A stretch of 64,000 nucleotides of DNA from Phoma sp. XZ068. Lineage: Eukaryota > Ascomycota > Dothideomycetes > Pleosporales > Didymellaceae. Every line of letters starts with the position of its first letter. Positions within the stretch are counted from its first letter, which is position 1. The translations under genes were made by a program, and so were the position numbers. Where the stretch lies: positions 248,001-312,000 of the forward strand of contig RBKR01000001.1 of assembly GCA_004835665.1 (NCBI GenBank), written 5' to 3'. The notes under the pieces are model-generated. The model did not search any database. It saw nothing but the letters and a program-made list of their open reading frames with translations, and had not been told where the DNA came from. This document shows, piece by piece, positions 20,631-32,599 of this stretch.

Positions 20631-22356
20631 CTACAACTTCGCGCGACGCTGCAGATACGCCCTGACACCGATGGCGGCTGCAACTCGTTAGTCTAGCATG
20701 ATCCTACACCGCTGCCCTATATCTAAAACCCGAAACAAAAACAAAAACTCCTGGCAAGAATATACAAGGCGCAAGAGGGTGTTTACTTACCAATAAGCAC
20801 CGTCAAACCCTTCAACCCAAGCAAGCCCAGAAACCAGCCGCCCCAGCCAATGGTGCGACCCTGACGGTCAAAGTTGGGCTTGATTTCGTTCATGCCGGCG
20901 AATTTCTTGAGCTTGGCGGGGGTGTAGGGCGGGTAGCGGACGTCCATTAGGGACTCGATCCAGGCGGGAGTGGTGGTGACGCTGCGGCGGTGTGTGAAGA
21001 CGTCGAACGAGGCTTTGCCGCGGTAGGCGCCTTGGCCGGAGGAACCGACGCCGCCGAAGGCGAGGGTGGGGATGGAGGCGTGGAAGAAGCCGTCGTTGAG
21101 AGAGGCGCCGCCGGAGCGCGTTTGGTCGAGGACTGTAGTTGTTAGATGTGGCTATAGCTAAGAGGAGAAAGTGGCTTACTCTTGTGCATCTCGGCCTTTG
21201 TGCCAAAGGCGTAGGTGCCGAGGGGTGTGTCGTGGACTTCGTTTGCAATCTTGATGGCCTCGTCGAGATCGGTGACGGGCAGGATGGGGAGGAGTGGGCC
21301 AAAGCTCTCGTCGCGGAGGAGGGCGTCGTCGACGCTGTCAACCTGCACGACGGTGGGCTCGATGAAGAGGTCGGCTTCGTCCATGGTGCCGCCGACGACA
21401 ATCTTGCCGTTGCTCGAGTCGAGCATCTTCTTCAGGCGCTGGAACTGCCTCTGGTTGACGATGCGGCCGTAGTCGGGCGAGTTGCGTGCGCCGTTGGGGT
21501 AGAACTCCTTCAGTGAGTTCTTCATCTCCTGGATGAATGCGGGGAGGATCTCGCGGTCGATGAAGGTGCAGTTCTGGCTGACGCAGACCTGGCCGGCGTT
21601 CAGCGTCTTGGCCCACAACAGGCGCTTTGCGGCCAGCTTGGGGTCTGCATGCTTGGTGATGATGGCCGGGTTCCTGCCGCCGAGCTCGAGGGCCAGCGGT
21701 GTGAGCGTCTCAGCCGCCTTCTTTGCAATAATGCGTGCAACGCCTTCAGAACCGGTGTAGAAGATCTTGTCCCACTTCTCGTCGAGCAGCGCCGTCGTCT
21801 CGGGGATGGCACCTTGAATGCACGTGTAGCAGTCGGGGTCCAGCGACTCGGCCAGGATCTTCTGCATGACGCTCGCGGCATAGGGCGCCGACTCGGAGGG
21901 CTTGATGATGGCAGTGCAGCCCGCGGCGATGGCGCCAATGAGCGGGCCAATGGTCAGCTGGATGGGAAAGTTGTATGCGCCGATGATGAGGACAGTGCCG
22001 AGCGGGTCCTTGCGGATGCGCGGGCCCATGAACTTGTTGGTGAAGGCAATGTCCTCGGGCTTCTCGTCCTTTGCGAAGCGCTCGACGTTGTTGGCCATCC
22101 ACACGCAGTCGTTCATGACCCACGAGATCTCCGTCAGGTACGTCTCGAACTGCGACTTGCCCAGGTCGCGCTTGCACGCCTCTTCGATGAGCGCGGCATT
22201 GTCCTTGAATGCCCAGTACAGCTTGCGCAGCTGCTGGATGCGGAATGCGACGGGGCGCGTCTTGTGCGAGAGGAACGTCTTGCGGGCCGTTGCGCACGTC
22301 GGCGCAATCTGCTCCATGGCCGTGTGCTCGAAGGCGGGGATCTTGGAGTCTGCCAT
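20631..22356 (-). CDS. HFD1: Class 3 fatty aldehyde dehydrogenase, membrane anchored
   Basis: Three exons: 22356-21180, 21132-20791 and 20677-20631; introns of 47 and 113 nt; 521 aa. Oxidises fatty aldehydes to acids with NAD(P)+. The ATG at 22356 (MADSKIPAF) is chosen; upstream in-frame codons have no ATG. Landmarks are LIIGAYNFPIQL, the cofactor segment FYTGSEGVARI, the catalytic Glu in LELGGRNPAII and the nucleophile Cys in NAGQVCVSQNC. The end contains a hydrophobic segment (FLGLLGLKGLTVLIAAAIGV) and a basic AYLQRRAKL tail, fitting a tail anchor in ER or lipid-droplet membrane as in the FALDH/Hfd1 group. The second intron falls inside the anchor, so alternative splicing there could alter membrane attachment. 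Confidence 0.93.
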
Positions 22357-23007
22357 TGTGCTGGTTGTTGTTGTGTAGCAAGGCCAGAGGTTCAATGCGA
22401 TGCTTCGTGAGGGGTCCAGAACGCCTTATGAGCTTCCACAACCCTGACACTGCAGCTCCTGACAGCTCCACTCCGCTCCCACTTGCCTCGGCTGGGCTGA
22501 CTAGCGCGCGGCGTAACCCACACGTTCGTCCGCTTCGTGCATGCTGTGTCCAAATGGGGCTTGAACGGGTCCGACTTCCGTGGCCACGCAGTAACGCACG
22601 TAGACCTTACCTCCACCTGCTGTTCTTACCTCACCAACTACGTACGTATCGTTCTTATCAATGCTCACGAGAAGATTCTGTCATCGCGGGCGCTGTGTTT
22701 CAGCCCAGCATGTCACCAGCGATGGCGCTGTGCATGAATCACGTAGATCCGTCCACTCGGCCACTCGTCTATCCGTCTCGACTTCTAATCATAGATATCA
22801 CACACAAGAGCTCTAAGCAGCAGCAATGGAACGTACTCTTTCCATATCACACCACAATCATGAGTGACGGCAAGAAGTGCATGACCATCACTAACGAAGC
22901 TGCCGTGACCAACTCAATTCTACTACCCGCACATTCGCCACTTCTATCAATGCAGTCCACGAACAAAAATTAAACCCACCTCACTCACAAACACCCCCAA
23001 AATCAAA
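22357..23007. other. Intergenic spacer
   Basis: About 650 bp: promoter of the aldehyde dehydrogenase and 3' flank of the pectate lyase. No gene or repeat supported. Confidence 0.5.
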
Positions 23008-24023
23008 TCACTTCCCAACATCCTCCTGCGGCCCCGCAAAATACGGAATATCATTCGGCAAATCATACGGATCCCTCAACACATACTTGTAAAACTCACT
23101 CGCCTTAAACACCCTCTCCGGGTGCACATCCAACATCCGCTCGCCCCCCGAATCCTTAAACTTGACCCAATTCGCCTTAATCGATGCATTCGGCCCCGCG
23201 ACAACCGGATCAAACACGCCCTCGTAGTACGAGTGCTCGACCAGCAGATTCGTGGCGCCGCGTGCGTAGGTCCCGTACGATGTGCAGTTGCGGAAGTAGT
23301 TGTTGTACATGTGGCATGCGGCGAGGTTGTCGGCGGAGGGGTTGCGCGCGTTGGTCGAGTTGAAGAAGTTGTCGTTGATGGTCACTTGTGCGGTGACGTT
23401 TGTGGTCCAGCCGATTCCGAGCGCTTTGTTGTGTTCGGAGAGGATGCACGAGGAGACTGTTATGTAGGTTGAGTCGCGGCGGAGGTCGATTAGGCCGTCG
23501 TTCATGCGGGCGAACTGTTGACGTTGATCAGTGCCATTGCGTTAGCTGCATGGTAGGGACGTACAGTCACGTGGTCTATCCAGATATTACTCCCCGTGTC
23601 GACTTGTATCCCGTCCCAGTCTTCTGTTTTCCCCGGCCAATCCTCAGGTATCCGTGTATCGCTAACTTGCAAGTTGCGCAGAATAATGTTGCGCGTCCCC
23701 TTGATTGCAAAGCCCCCGCCTATCACCTTCGCCGTCTTGCCAACCCCGATAATCGTCTTGTCAGACGCGATGGGGATCTCGTACCCCTTCGGCTCTGCGG
23801 TCAACGCGCCGTTGACTCTGATAATCAGACTGCCGTTTTGCGCAGCGTAGGTCTTGAGTTCTTGGTAGGTGTTGGCGTAGACTATCTTCCCTCCTTTTCC
23901 ACCCGTAGTACCCCCGTTGAGGGAGGCGAAGCCGTGCGCCTCATCTTCGCAGTGGAGACATGTGGTGTTTTGGGAGAATGCGTGTGTGGCTAGGAGCAGC
24001 AGAGCTGCAGCTGTCAATTGCAT
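23008..24023 (-). CDS. Secreted pectate lyase, polysaccharide lyase family 1
   Basis: Two exons: 24023-23565 and 23514-23008, with a 50-nt intron; 321 aa. Cleaves de-esterified pectin by beta-elimination outside the cell. An 18-residue signal peptide (MQLTAAALLLLATHAFSQ) is followed by parallel beta-helix sequence. Motifs are GGKGGKIVYA, TIIGVG near the fold's start, WIDHVT spanning the splice site, and SEHNKALGIGW. The catalytic-Arg region reads NARNPSADNLAACHMYNNY: the first Arg is kept, while the second Arg of the RxPxxR form is Asp, as I recall for one PL1 subgroup. It is divergent from a sugar porter. Confidence 0.93.
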
Positions 24024-24972
24024 GGTGTGCAGGTTGCGAGGAAGCTATACTACGCAAAATTCATGGGGTCACGCCTCTCATGTAGGCGGTTCTTACTGAC
24101 CCACGTTCACCCAAGGATAACATATTCTTCTATCCGTATTGCGCTTGAACATTGGCGTATGCATTGAGGGCCTTGGAAACCTTTCGGCAGCAATTATTCC
24201 ATCATCGTCATGGCTCTCAGCGGAGCAGCAGGTGGTTCCTGAAGATGTTGATGTAGCATATCCACCAATAGAATACGGGCTTGGTATAAACAACTCCCTC
24301 TGCACCTGACAATGTTGAAGACCAGGTACCCACCAGAGTGTGGGGTGAATAATGCACTTGCGGGGGAAGGAGTTATTTCGAGCAATAGTCGCCTTGGCGA
24401 ATTCGTGAGAAATCAATTCCTTCTGAATATCTGCAAACAGTGGCGTGAAGCTCGAGATTACCGAACAATGCCGCTCCTTTTGGACTCTCTCTTAGACCCC
24501 TTACAGTCTCGCCCTATCATACTATTCCGTATGTAGAGCTTAAATCAGTCCAAGACCAAGTTTACCCACCGGCTACTTTCCATCTCGTGAAGATTGCCCT
24601 TGCTGTGAGCAGTGGACGTGGTTTCTCCTCGAATTAGAAACATGGCTAGACTTGGCTTGCAGTTGCACGGGGATCCGGGGTAGCTTGTGTCGTGGATGTG
24701 GTGAAGGATTCGGACATTCGGGCTAGTTGACATGCAGGAAAGTGCGGGGTCTAGCTTGGCGCTAGCGCCTCGTTGCTCTACCCAGGACGTGAGTGATGGA
24801 AGGAGGAAAGCTACTTTTTCTGTCTATCACGCAGGGTTGTTCTCGAAATGCGGTATAACATGTGCTTGAGCTGTAGCGAGGTGGGTGCTCTGTCGTCTCT
24901 CTTTCTGCAACCTCAATTAAACAAAAGAAACATTACCTGACACTCACTGTAATTACTTCCTGGACGTGAACC
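24024..24972. promoter_or_regulatory. Shared divergent promoter, pectate lyase / sugar porter
   Basis: About 950 bp separates the two start codons. CreA-type SYGGRG hexamers occur at 24340, 24360, 24675 and 24744, a number close to chance for such a degenerate motif. No extra gene is supported. Confidence 0.5.
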
Positions 24973-26614
24973 ATGGGGAAGGGTAATGCTTATGCGTGGT
25001 ATGTGTGCATGGTGGTGGCTACAACGATGATCTTGTATGGCTACGATTCCTCGACATTCAATGCCGTACAAGGCTCGAAACATTGGGTCGCGTACTTCCA
25101 CAAGCCCAGTCCAAGCGTGATCGGGTCTATCAACACCGCATACAATGTTGGTGGTATCATTGCTGGTCAGTAAGCAAAGTTATTGAAGGAAGACGAAAAC
25201 TTACGCACAAAAGGTGTCTTCTTCTCTGCACCAATCTCAGACCGCTTTGGTCGTCGATGGGCCATCATCACTGGCTGCGTGATTGTAATCATCTCAACAT
25301 TCATCTCGACCTTTACACCTCGCAATATCGGTGGCTTTATAGCTGGACGTGCAATTGTTGGTATTGGCCAAGGGATCGCGCTTCCAGCCGGTCCAACCTA
25401 CATCAGCGAGATTGCGCCTGCCGAAAGTCGAGGAAAGATCATGAGTTTCTGGTAGGTAATAACACCCCCAATTAACGAAACCACTAACCTTCTATCAGGC
25501 AAATGAACTTTAGCGTTGGGAGCTTCTTGGCTTACTGGATCAACTACGCGTGCACGAAAAATGCAGCCAAGCTGGGTGACTGGGATTGGAAGACAGTTCA
25601 GATCTTCCAGCTGTTGGCGCCTGTGTTAATCATTATAGCGATCAGCTTTTGCCCTGAGACGCCCCGCTGGCTCGTCAAACATGACCAACTAGAGGCCGCT
25701 GTTAAGGCTCTGTCCAAAGTGCGCGATGATCCTGAGCGTGTTCAACACGAAATCAGTGATATTTCTCGTGCACTGCAGTTCGAGAAAGACGAGATCTCTT
25801 CTGGGTATTCCGCGTTGTATAAGGATAAGTCGATAAGAAAGAGGCTGTGTGAGTATACCGCTGTTGTTGCGATGTTGGTGACTGACAGTTCTTAGTCCTC
25901 TGCATCCTCCTAAACATTGGCCAGCAACTTACGGGTCAAGGGTCGCTCAACAACTATTCCACCAAGATCTATCAGTCTGTGTTCAGTGATAACGACACTA
26001 TCCAGCTCATCAATGCACTCAACGGCACCTTTGGTATTCTCTTCACACTGAACGCAACCTGGACAGTCGATAGGTTTGGCCGTCGTTTCTTGTTCCTTGT
26101 CGGTGCTGTCGGGATGGCATTATGCATGATCACGGCAGCTGCAGTTGTAACAGAGACACCTGGAAGTCTTAGCGCAGGAAAACCACGCAGCGTTGGCATC
26201 GCCACGGTCTTCCTAATGTTTCTCTTTGCTTTCTTCTTCAAACCGTCCTGGGGTGCAACAGTCTGGATCTGGACCGGAGAGATCTTCTCGATGAATGTTC
26301 GCAACCAGGCCATTGCCATATCTTCACAGTTCCAGAATGTGGCCAATGTCTGCCTGCAACAAGCTTTCCCAGTGTTCCTGGCCAATGAGGGGTTCTACGC
26401 CATGTACATGTTCGGCGCCATCAACGTGGTGCTTTTCGCGTACGTGTGGTTCTTCATTGCAGAGACGAAGAACGTCAGCCTTGAGGAGATGGATTCCATT
26501 TTTGGCGGCGCCAACCATGTTGAAAATGCAGAACTGAGCAAAGGCACGGCGGAACAGATCGAAGTCGCCACAGCTGAGACAATTGTCATGGAGTCTCCGA
26601 AGCGGAACGCTTAG
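24973..26614 (+). CDS. MFS sugar porter
   Basis: Four exons: 24973-25165, 25214-25451, 25499-25848 and 25896-26614; introns 47-48 nt; 499 aa with about 12 membrane segments. Proton-linked sugar uptake at the plasma membrane is expected. Sugar-porter signatures are DRFGRRW in the loop between segments 2 and 3, GRAIVGIGQGIALPAGPTYI, a PETPRWL variant after segment 6, QQLTGQGSLNNY, DRFGRRFLF, and ETKNVSLEEMD at the end. The last acceptor is the TTCTTAG at 25895; the earlier CAG would shift frame. The closest impression is of fungal lactose/hexose-type permeases; the substrate is not readable. Its position opposite a pectate lyase suggests uptake of pectin-derived sugars. Confidence 0.92.
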
Positions 26615-27929
26615 CTTTTCAGGTTCGAAGACAAGTGGAGCAAGGCGTCTTGAGTCCAAGCACCGTTATCGCATAAATGGCAAATCATATGAACCTCCCT
26701 CCACCCGTCTCATCGCTCACCTCTTGTGGCTCTGGGATCCCTGAATGACCCCTGAATCCGCTCGTCCGTTGTGTTGCCCAGTATCGGGTGGGTACAACGT
26801 GGGAGTAAGCGCTATAATGTGTTGATGTCCACTGCCGCTAGACGAGGCTCAACACGGATGCGGCATTCTTGTGCTTGTCTGTCCCTGCGGCAGAATTGTA
26901 ACAAGCTTAATTCGTTCCAGCGAACCGGTGTCGGCACTAAATTCGATCCAAATGGTTCTATAACACTGTACGTCTTGCTATACAGACTTGGAGCCTTGCC
27001 GCATTCGAACTGCGGACAACGTACGTAAGAAAAGTCCATCATACGTGACCATCCCCAATGATCTGCTTTGTTAATGCTCACTGCAGCCACAGTTCGGTAC
27101 GTTATGGTTGGTCCTATCAGAGGGTACGGGTATTCGGATCGCTAGCCAAGCGAATTGCGTATGCTAAGAGCCTTGGGTATTCAAACATTCACAACCACAC
27201 GTTCAATCAAGAACACAACAATATGCATCTGCGTCAGAGCGTAAAGTCAAGACCTTGGATTCCAATCTTGTCCTGGCGACTAGAGCATGTGTTGGAACTC
27301 CCATCAGTCCGGTGCCCCAGGTGGCCCCTGGTGCCCCTCTCCTTGGGTCCGTATCGCAACATGACCCTGATTGTTACCAAGCGATGGCAGATTGACAGGC
27401 ACGTTTGAATTGCAGCGTGGCTTGGGCCGTTTGACAGTGTCTTTGTGTGACGATCTCTGCACGTCGGTGGAGGCAATCCAGAGTCTCGGCCCCAAACCGT
27501 TACCCAAGTGACGGTGCAGTTGAAAGAGACCTTACTCCATGCAACCATCTTGCATCTGAAGACAGCAAAGCACCAGGTGCTGCTTTCTACAGCATGCATA
27601 ATAATACCTCCTTAGAGCCGAATGCTTGTTAAAAGTCCGGTTTGTGGAGAACTACCGTGACGCAAGAAGACCTCAGCGCGCCAATATCTGGGATGCGCGG
27701 TCAAGATAACCTTTTTCGGTCAACGGTGAGTATCCAAGATGTCGTGGCACCATGGCATTTTTTGGCTACCCCGTGGGGTTTGGCGTCTAGAAGTGGATAC
27801 TCACCTATAAGATATGGGGGCAGTACGCGTGTTCTGGACTCGACAGCTGTGGTTTTTGTTTCTGTTCCAACACTCGATCTGTTCAAGATCTTTTTAACCA
27901 CTTAACTCACATCTCGTTTACTCGCAACC
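26615..27929. other. Intergenic spacer with inverted repeat
   Basis: About 1.3 kb upstream of the Dal5-type permease. Short ORFs only. The notable element is a perfect 12-bp inverted repeat (GGTGAGTATCCA at 27725-27736 and its complement at 27794-27805). Confidence 0.5.
27725..27805. promoter_or_regulatory. 12-bp inverted repeat upstream of permease
   Basis: GGTGAGTATCCA and its exact reverse complement are separated by 57 nt, ending 124 bp before the permease ATG. It could be a paired operator or a stem-loop in the 5' leader. Seen directly; the function is inferred. Confidence 0.45.
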
Positions 27930-29590
27930 ATGAGCAGCGAGATAGAGGCCTCCGGGCAGAGTACGCCCGACAAGAAGAGGAATGACTCTTCGCCATCTGT
28001 CCCTGAGAAGCTCGAACAAGTCGACACTACGGGGACGTCGGCGGGCGTCGATGCAGAGACCGAGAAGAGATTGTTGAAAAAATTGGACAGACGTATCATC
28101 CCCATGATCTGCTGGATATACTTGATGAACTTTATGGATCGAGGTATGTGCGACCTTTATTGGGCCGTTATTACTTGCTGATTACCGCAGTCAACATTGG
28201 TAACGCACGCTTGTACGGTCTAGAAGAAGACCTGGGCATGGAGGGCGATGACTACCAACTTGCCGTCGGTATTCTTTTCGTCACGTACTGTGTAAGCATC
28301 TGTCTACCTGGTGATACCGAGTAGTGGCTGACAACAACACAGCTCTTTGAGACGCCGTCGAACATGATCATCAAAAGAATGCAGCCAGCTCGATATCTAG
28401 CGGGTCTAGTATTCTTCTGGGGTATTGTGGCTACTTTCACTGCTTTCTGCAATAACTTTGCTGCGCTGGTGGTATGCCGACTGCTCTTGGGTATATTCGA
28501 AGCTGGCCTATTTCCGGGTGTTATTCTCTATCTTTCCATGTTTTACAACAAGAGGAATGTCTCTCTGCGCAACGCCTACTTCTATGGCACCAGTGCTATT
28601 GCAGGTGCACTTGGAGGCCTCGTGGCGTATGCAATCGGAGAATTGGATGGCGCCGCAGGCTGGAGGTCAGTGAACAACGACAATCCACACCACGAGACTT
28701 ACTAACGGATCATCAGAGGTTGGAGATGGATCATCTTGATCAACGGTGTCCCCACAGTCTTGACCGCCATAGTAGTACCCTTCGTACTTCCTAACAGCCC
28801 CGAGACCGCCAGTTTCTTGACCGAAGAGGACCGCCGTAACCTTGTGCTCCTCCGTGAGCTCGAGGTAGGCCAGACGAAAGCTGCACAACTGTTGCACAAA
28901 GATGATGTCAAAGCCGGAGCCAAAGATTGGAAAACTTGGGCTTTCGCCATCGGACAATTCTGCGGTCTGGGTATGCTGTACAGTTTCTCGGTCTTCCTTC
29001 CCACAATCATCTTTGAGATGGGCGCTGGTTGGAGCCGACAGGTTGTTCAAGCCCTTACGATGCCCGTCTACTTTTCAGGCTTCTTTATCTATGTCGGCAG
29101 CGCGTATTACAGCGATAAGCTCCAGCAGCGTGGCATGTTCTGCATAGGCGGCTTCTTGACTTGCATGTTAGGGTACATCTTCCTCATCGCAAACCAAGGT
29201 GTTGGACTCAGCTTCGCTGGCTGTTTCATCGTGGCAATGGGACTTTGGACATCGACTGGTGCTGCCTTCACATGGATTGGTGTCAACAACCCACGCTACG
29301 GCAAACGAGCCTTCGCCAGCGGCATGCAGATTACCATTGGAAACGCTGCGGGTGTTTCGGCGCCATTCCTGTACAGCAACGCGGATGCGCCAACTTACTA
29401 CCCTGGGTACGGTGCAACAATTGGACTTCTTGCGCTCGGTGTTGGTATCTATGCTACACTGCATATCTGGTACCGTCAGCAGAACAAGAGGAAGCTTGAG
29501 GGTAAGGAGGACTACAGAATGGAAGGTCTGTCCGAGGAAGAGATTGCGGAGCTGGGTGAACACAACCCAAGGTTCTTTTACACAATTTAG
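27930..29590 (+). CDS. MFS anion:cation symporter, Dal5 (allantoate permease) type
   Basis: Four exons: 27930-28143, 28191-28291, 28343-28665 and 28717-29590; introns 47-51 nt; 503 aa. The group imports organic anions such as allantoate, nicotinate-type vitamins, small peptides or other carboxylates. After a ~65-residue hydrophilic N-terminus comes LDRRIIPMICWIYLMNFMDR-VNIGNAR, the hallmark first membrane segment with the NxxDR-VNIGNA motif formed across intron 1. Further marks are LFETPSNMIIKR, CRLLLGIFEAGLFPG and YFYGTSAIAGALGGLVAY. Conserved segments around GVNNPRYGKRAFASGMQI and NADAPTYYPGYG complete the family pattern. The substrate cannot be assigned. Confidence 0.92.
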
Positions 29591-29830
29591 GAGACCATTT
29601 CTGTAGCCTGCTGACAGCGGTACATATCACATGTAATAGATGCGATGGTTCACTGTCGTTGGTTCAGACACGTTAGCGGATGACTTGCATTCGTCCAGTT
29701 GATTATGACGTAAGCATGTTGGCTAACTCTTTATGGCTTAACGTCTCCTCGCATCTCTTCTACCATCACGCAGCATACCCAGCATCATCTTTCAACAATG
29801 CGCCACCACATCGACATCGAATAAGTCTGC

Positions 29831-31587
29831 ATGCCAAATTCTGCTGCCAAAAAACGCAAAACACGCCATTCAGGTCGGGATTTCAGGATGGCAAGACAAG
29901 AGCCAGGTATTACCATGCTTGCTCTGACTGATACTGGTTTGTTGCGCCTGGTAGACGAGCTACTTCTGAATGTTGTCGACCATATATCGTCTCTTCGCGA
30001 TCTTTGCAACTTTGCGGCAACATGTGTGCGCCTCCAGGGCCTCGCAGAACCATACATCTGGCGCTCGCTATCAATCCTTACCGGAACCCATGCGCGCGAC
30101 GTTGCCACAGCACTAGACAGACGAGATGAGCGGGTTGATTTCATCCAGGAGCTTTCGATTCGGTATAAAGATCAGGATAAAGAGGGTATAGAAGATCTGA
30201 ATCACTGGTTGACATTGATGTCGAAGCTGCGGCATCTGACTCTGGAAAGCCCGTGCCCGAACAATTCCGAGTGGAGGCATGGGGAGCTTTTCGATGGATG
30301 GTCGAGGATCTACTATTCGAACTTAATGGCTAGCGCAACATTCCCGAGAGAAGGTTTACCGGTCGCATTGCCAATGCTACAGTCACGTAAGGAAAGGGTA
30401 CAAATGACATTGCGAACGCCTGCTAATAAGTGGCAGTCACATTGCACGCGCATGGTGCAGACGACAGAAAATTCGAGTTTGACAATCGTTTTGCGTCTGT
30501 ATTCTACCATCCAACCCTTCGCGATCTAACTATATCTTGTCTGAACATCAAGAATCGAGACATGGAATCAACAATCAAGTCTTTCGGCAAGGAGCGCAAA
30601 TCCACAGCTCTCCGCTCTTTGACGTTCATAGAATGTAATATCGACGTTGAGACGCTACACACCATTTTGAGTATGCCTAGAGCGTTGAAGCATCTTTCGA
30701 TCGGCGAGCGTTTGCATGTATTTGAAGGAGCTCGCCCGCCGATGGACCCCGGGCAACGTACATGCTCGACGCGCTTCTTACCAGCTCTACAGCAACAAGC
30801 TGACTCACTTGAGAAGCTTTCTCACATTGGTGGCTGTCTTCCATACCTCCCTGGGCGGGAAACCGACGCCGAGGGTGCAGCGAAGCTGCGCTCCTTCACT
30901 AATCTACAGCACCTCGAGCTTGGGTTCGAGTCACATCTGTACTACTACCTTCGCGACAACGGCTTCCCACCAAGACTCAAGTATCTCAAGATGCTGGACA
31001 ACGCCATATCGAACAACTATAGCCAGCAACCCGACGCCCTCACAAGAACAGTCTTTCGCTCGTCTACATCATTAGTCACTCAGCATTTCCCTTCTACCGT
31101 GCCGGATGATTTCACACTTCACGTGCACTACTCAAATCACGCTTGCTTCCATTCCGAAAACGCCGACCAGTACATCTCTGTGCTCTTCCTTAGCCGGCCC
31201 TTAATATACAGAATCGCCGACATTCTGCACGAACACAAAGGCCGCCTAGTCGTGTCCCGTGACACATTCCCTTCAGGCACTTCCTTCATCCCACCATATA
31301 TGTACGGCGAGGAGCTGCCGGTCGAGCGAAGCATGTACGATTCAGACAATTACTGGACATTCGATAGGAAAGACTACCGAATCCTCGATGACGAAGATTT
31401 CAGGAATCTGGCTGACAAAGACCTGCTTGTGTGCCCGAGATGCGCAGGCAGAGGGCTGACGCAGAAGGATTGCAAGCGTTTGGGAGATGGGAATCGATGT
31501 CAGCCGTGTTACAGAGCGGGCTGGGACTGTGGATGGGCTAGGGACGAGAACGGACGGATCTCGAGGCCTTCGGAGAACAAGTGCTAG
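29831..31587 (+). CDS. F-box protein with leucine-rich-like middle and C-terminal Cys cluster
   Basis: Two exons: 29831-30386 and 30437-31587, with a 50-nt intron; 568 aa. Residues about 38-85 read as a degenerate F-box (LVDELLLNVVDHISSLRDLCNFAATC...YIWRSL), which would dock a target to an SCF ubiquitin ligase through Skp1. The middle alternates leucine-rich segments (LRHLTLESP, LRDLTISCLNI, LRSLTFIECNIDVETLHTI, LQHLELGFES), suggesting irregular repeats that bind a substrate. The last ~50 residues hold a cysteine series CPRCAGRG...CKRLGDGNRCQPCYRAGWDCGW, likely a small zinc-binding module. The combination is common in this fungal F-box group; the target is unknown. The 240-bp spacer before it shows nothing else. 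Confidence 0.82.
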
Positions 31588-32599
31588 CTATACCACAAGA
31601 CGTTGATGTTGAAGCTTGTGCATCCCTTTACATTGGCTGTAGGCGTGTGCTTTCCTGATGTGGATGGGCCAAACATACGCTGGCCTGAGTCATCGCTGTC
31701 ATTGGTCTACGCACAGAAATTTTTGTTCTTGTAGTCATCACATGCGAAGGTCAAGACAGCTGCAAAACAGGTCTTGTCTGTCATATCAAGTACTAGTTAC
31801 ACAAGCTGAACACTGTGCGGCTCAATAGGATCGGTGAAGTTTGTGGCTTGGGATAGGTCCGAGTCCGTAGCAGCCATGATCGCGTGAGTCCTTCAGTTGT
31901 ATTGTTTGCAAATACGAGGAAGGACAACGATCCTACTCGTTGAAAGCCTAAAGAGCGCCAGAACCGGGTTGTTGTCTCTGCGTCTCGATCGAGAAACAGT
32001 CATGCGTTTCCACACATGCTTTGTGCCTCATGAGCTAAGTCAGCAGCTTGCCCAGGTGACAGTGGAACATGGCGATCAAATTCTACAGCGAGTGAAACCG
32101 GCATGACAACGATGAAGAAGCATTGATACTTTAAGCAATATTTTGGGATGGTCTCATCTGACTGACTACTCGCGAGACCTTTTTGACTGTAACTTGCTTC
32201 GAACCTGATCCACTTGCATAAGAAAGTTCGTTGTCATGTGAAGATTCGACGTTATCCTTGGTTTGCGCTGGAACCATCAGAATCTGGTAGTAAGGTGGCA
32301 TGGCCGCATGGTTACAGTGTGTAAGAACTCAGTGTAAGCGTGGTATCAAGGGAAGAAGAAAGTCCACTCGTTACGCATGGCAGCTCAAGCCTGGATTTAT
32401 GCACAAGTAGTCGTATATTTTCTATTCAAGTCAACAATATTTGACAAATATTGGAATGAAACGATTTGGGACTGTGGAGGACTGCTCTGCCAAGATGCGC
32501 CTATCGACAATCGCCGTTATCGCCGCGGCGTGACCTTCCCATCAACAACCATGTAGCAACCAACACTCGAGCGCTCCTGCGGCGCTATTGACTCTAGTT
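31588..32599. other. Intergenic spacer
   Basis: About 1.0 kb with no supportable gene; contains the promoter of the GTPase gene. No repeat of note. Confidence 0.5.

Noticed and set aside
21139..22410. Plus-strand ORFs opposite the aldehyde dehydrogenase
   Set aside because: Antisense shadows of a high-GC conserved gene.
24340..24749. Four CreA-type SYGGRG hexamers between pectate lyase and sugar porter
   Set aside because: The motif is so degenerate that about this many are expected by chance in 950 bp.
26999..27015. T-arm-like hairpin CCGCA-TTCGAAC-TGCGG suggesting a tRNA
   Set aside because: No matching acceptor stem, D-arm or anticodon arm could be placed around it on either strand.
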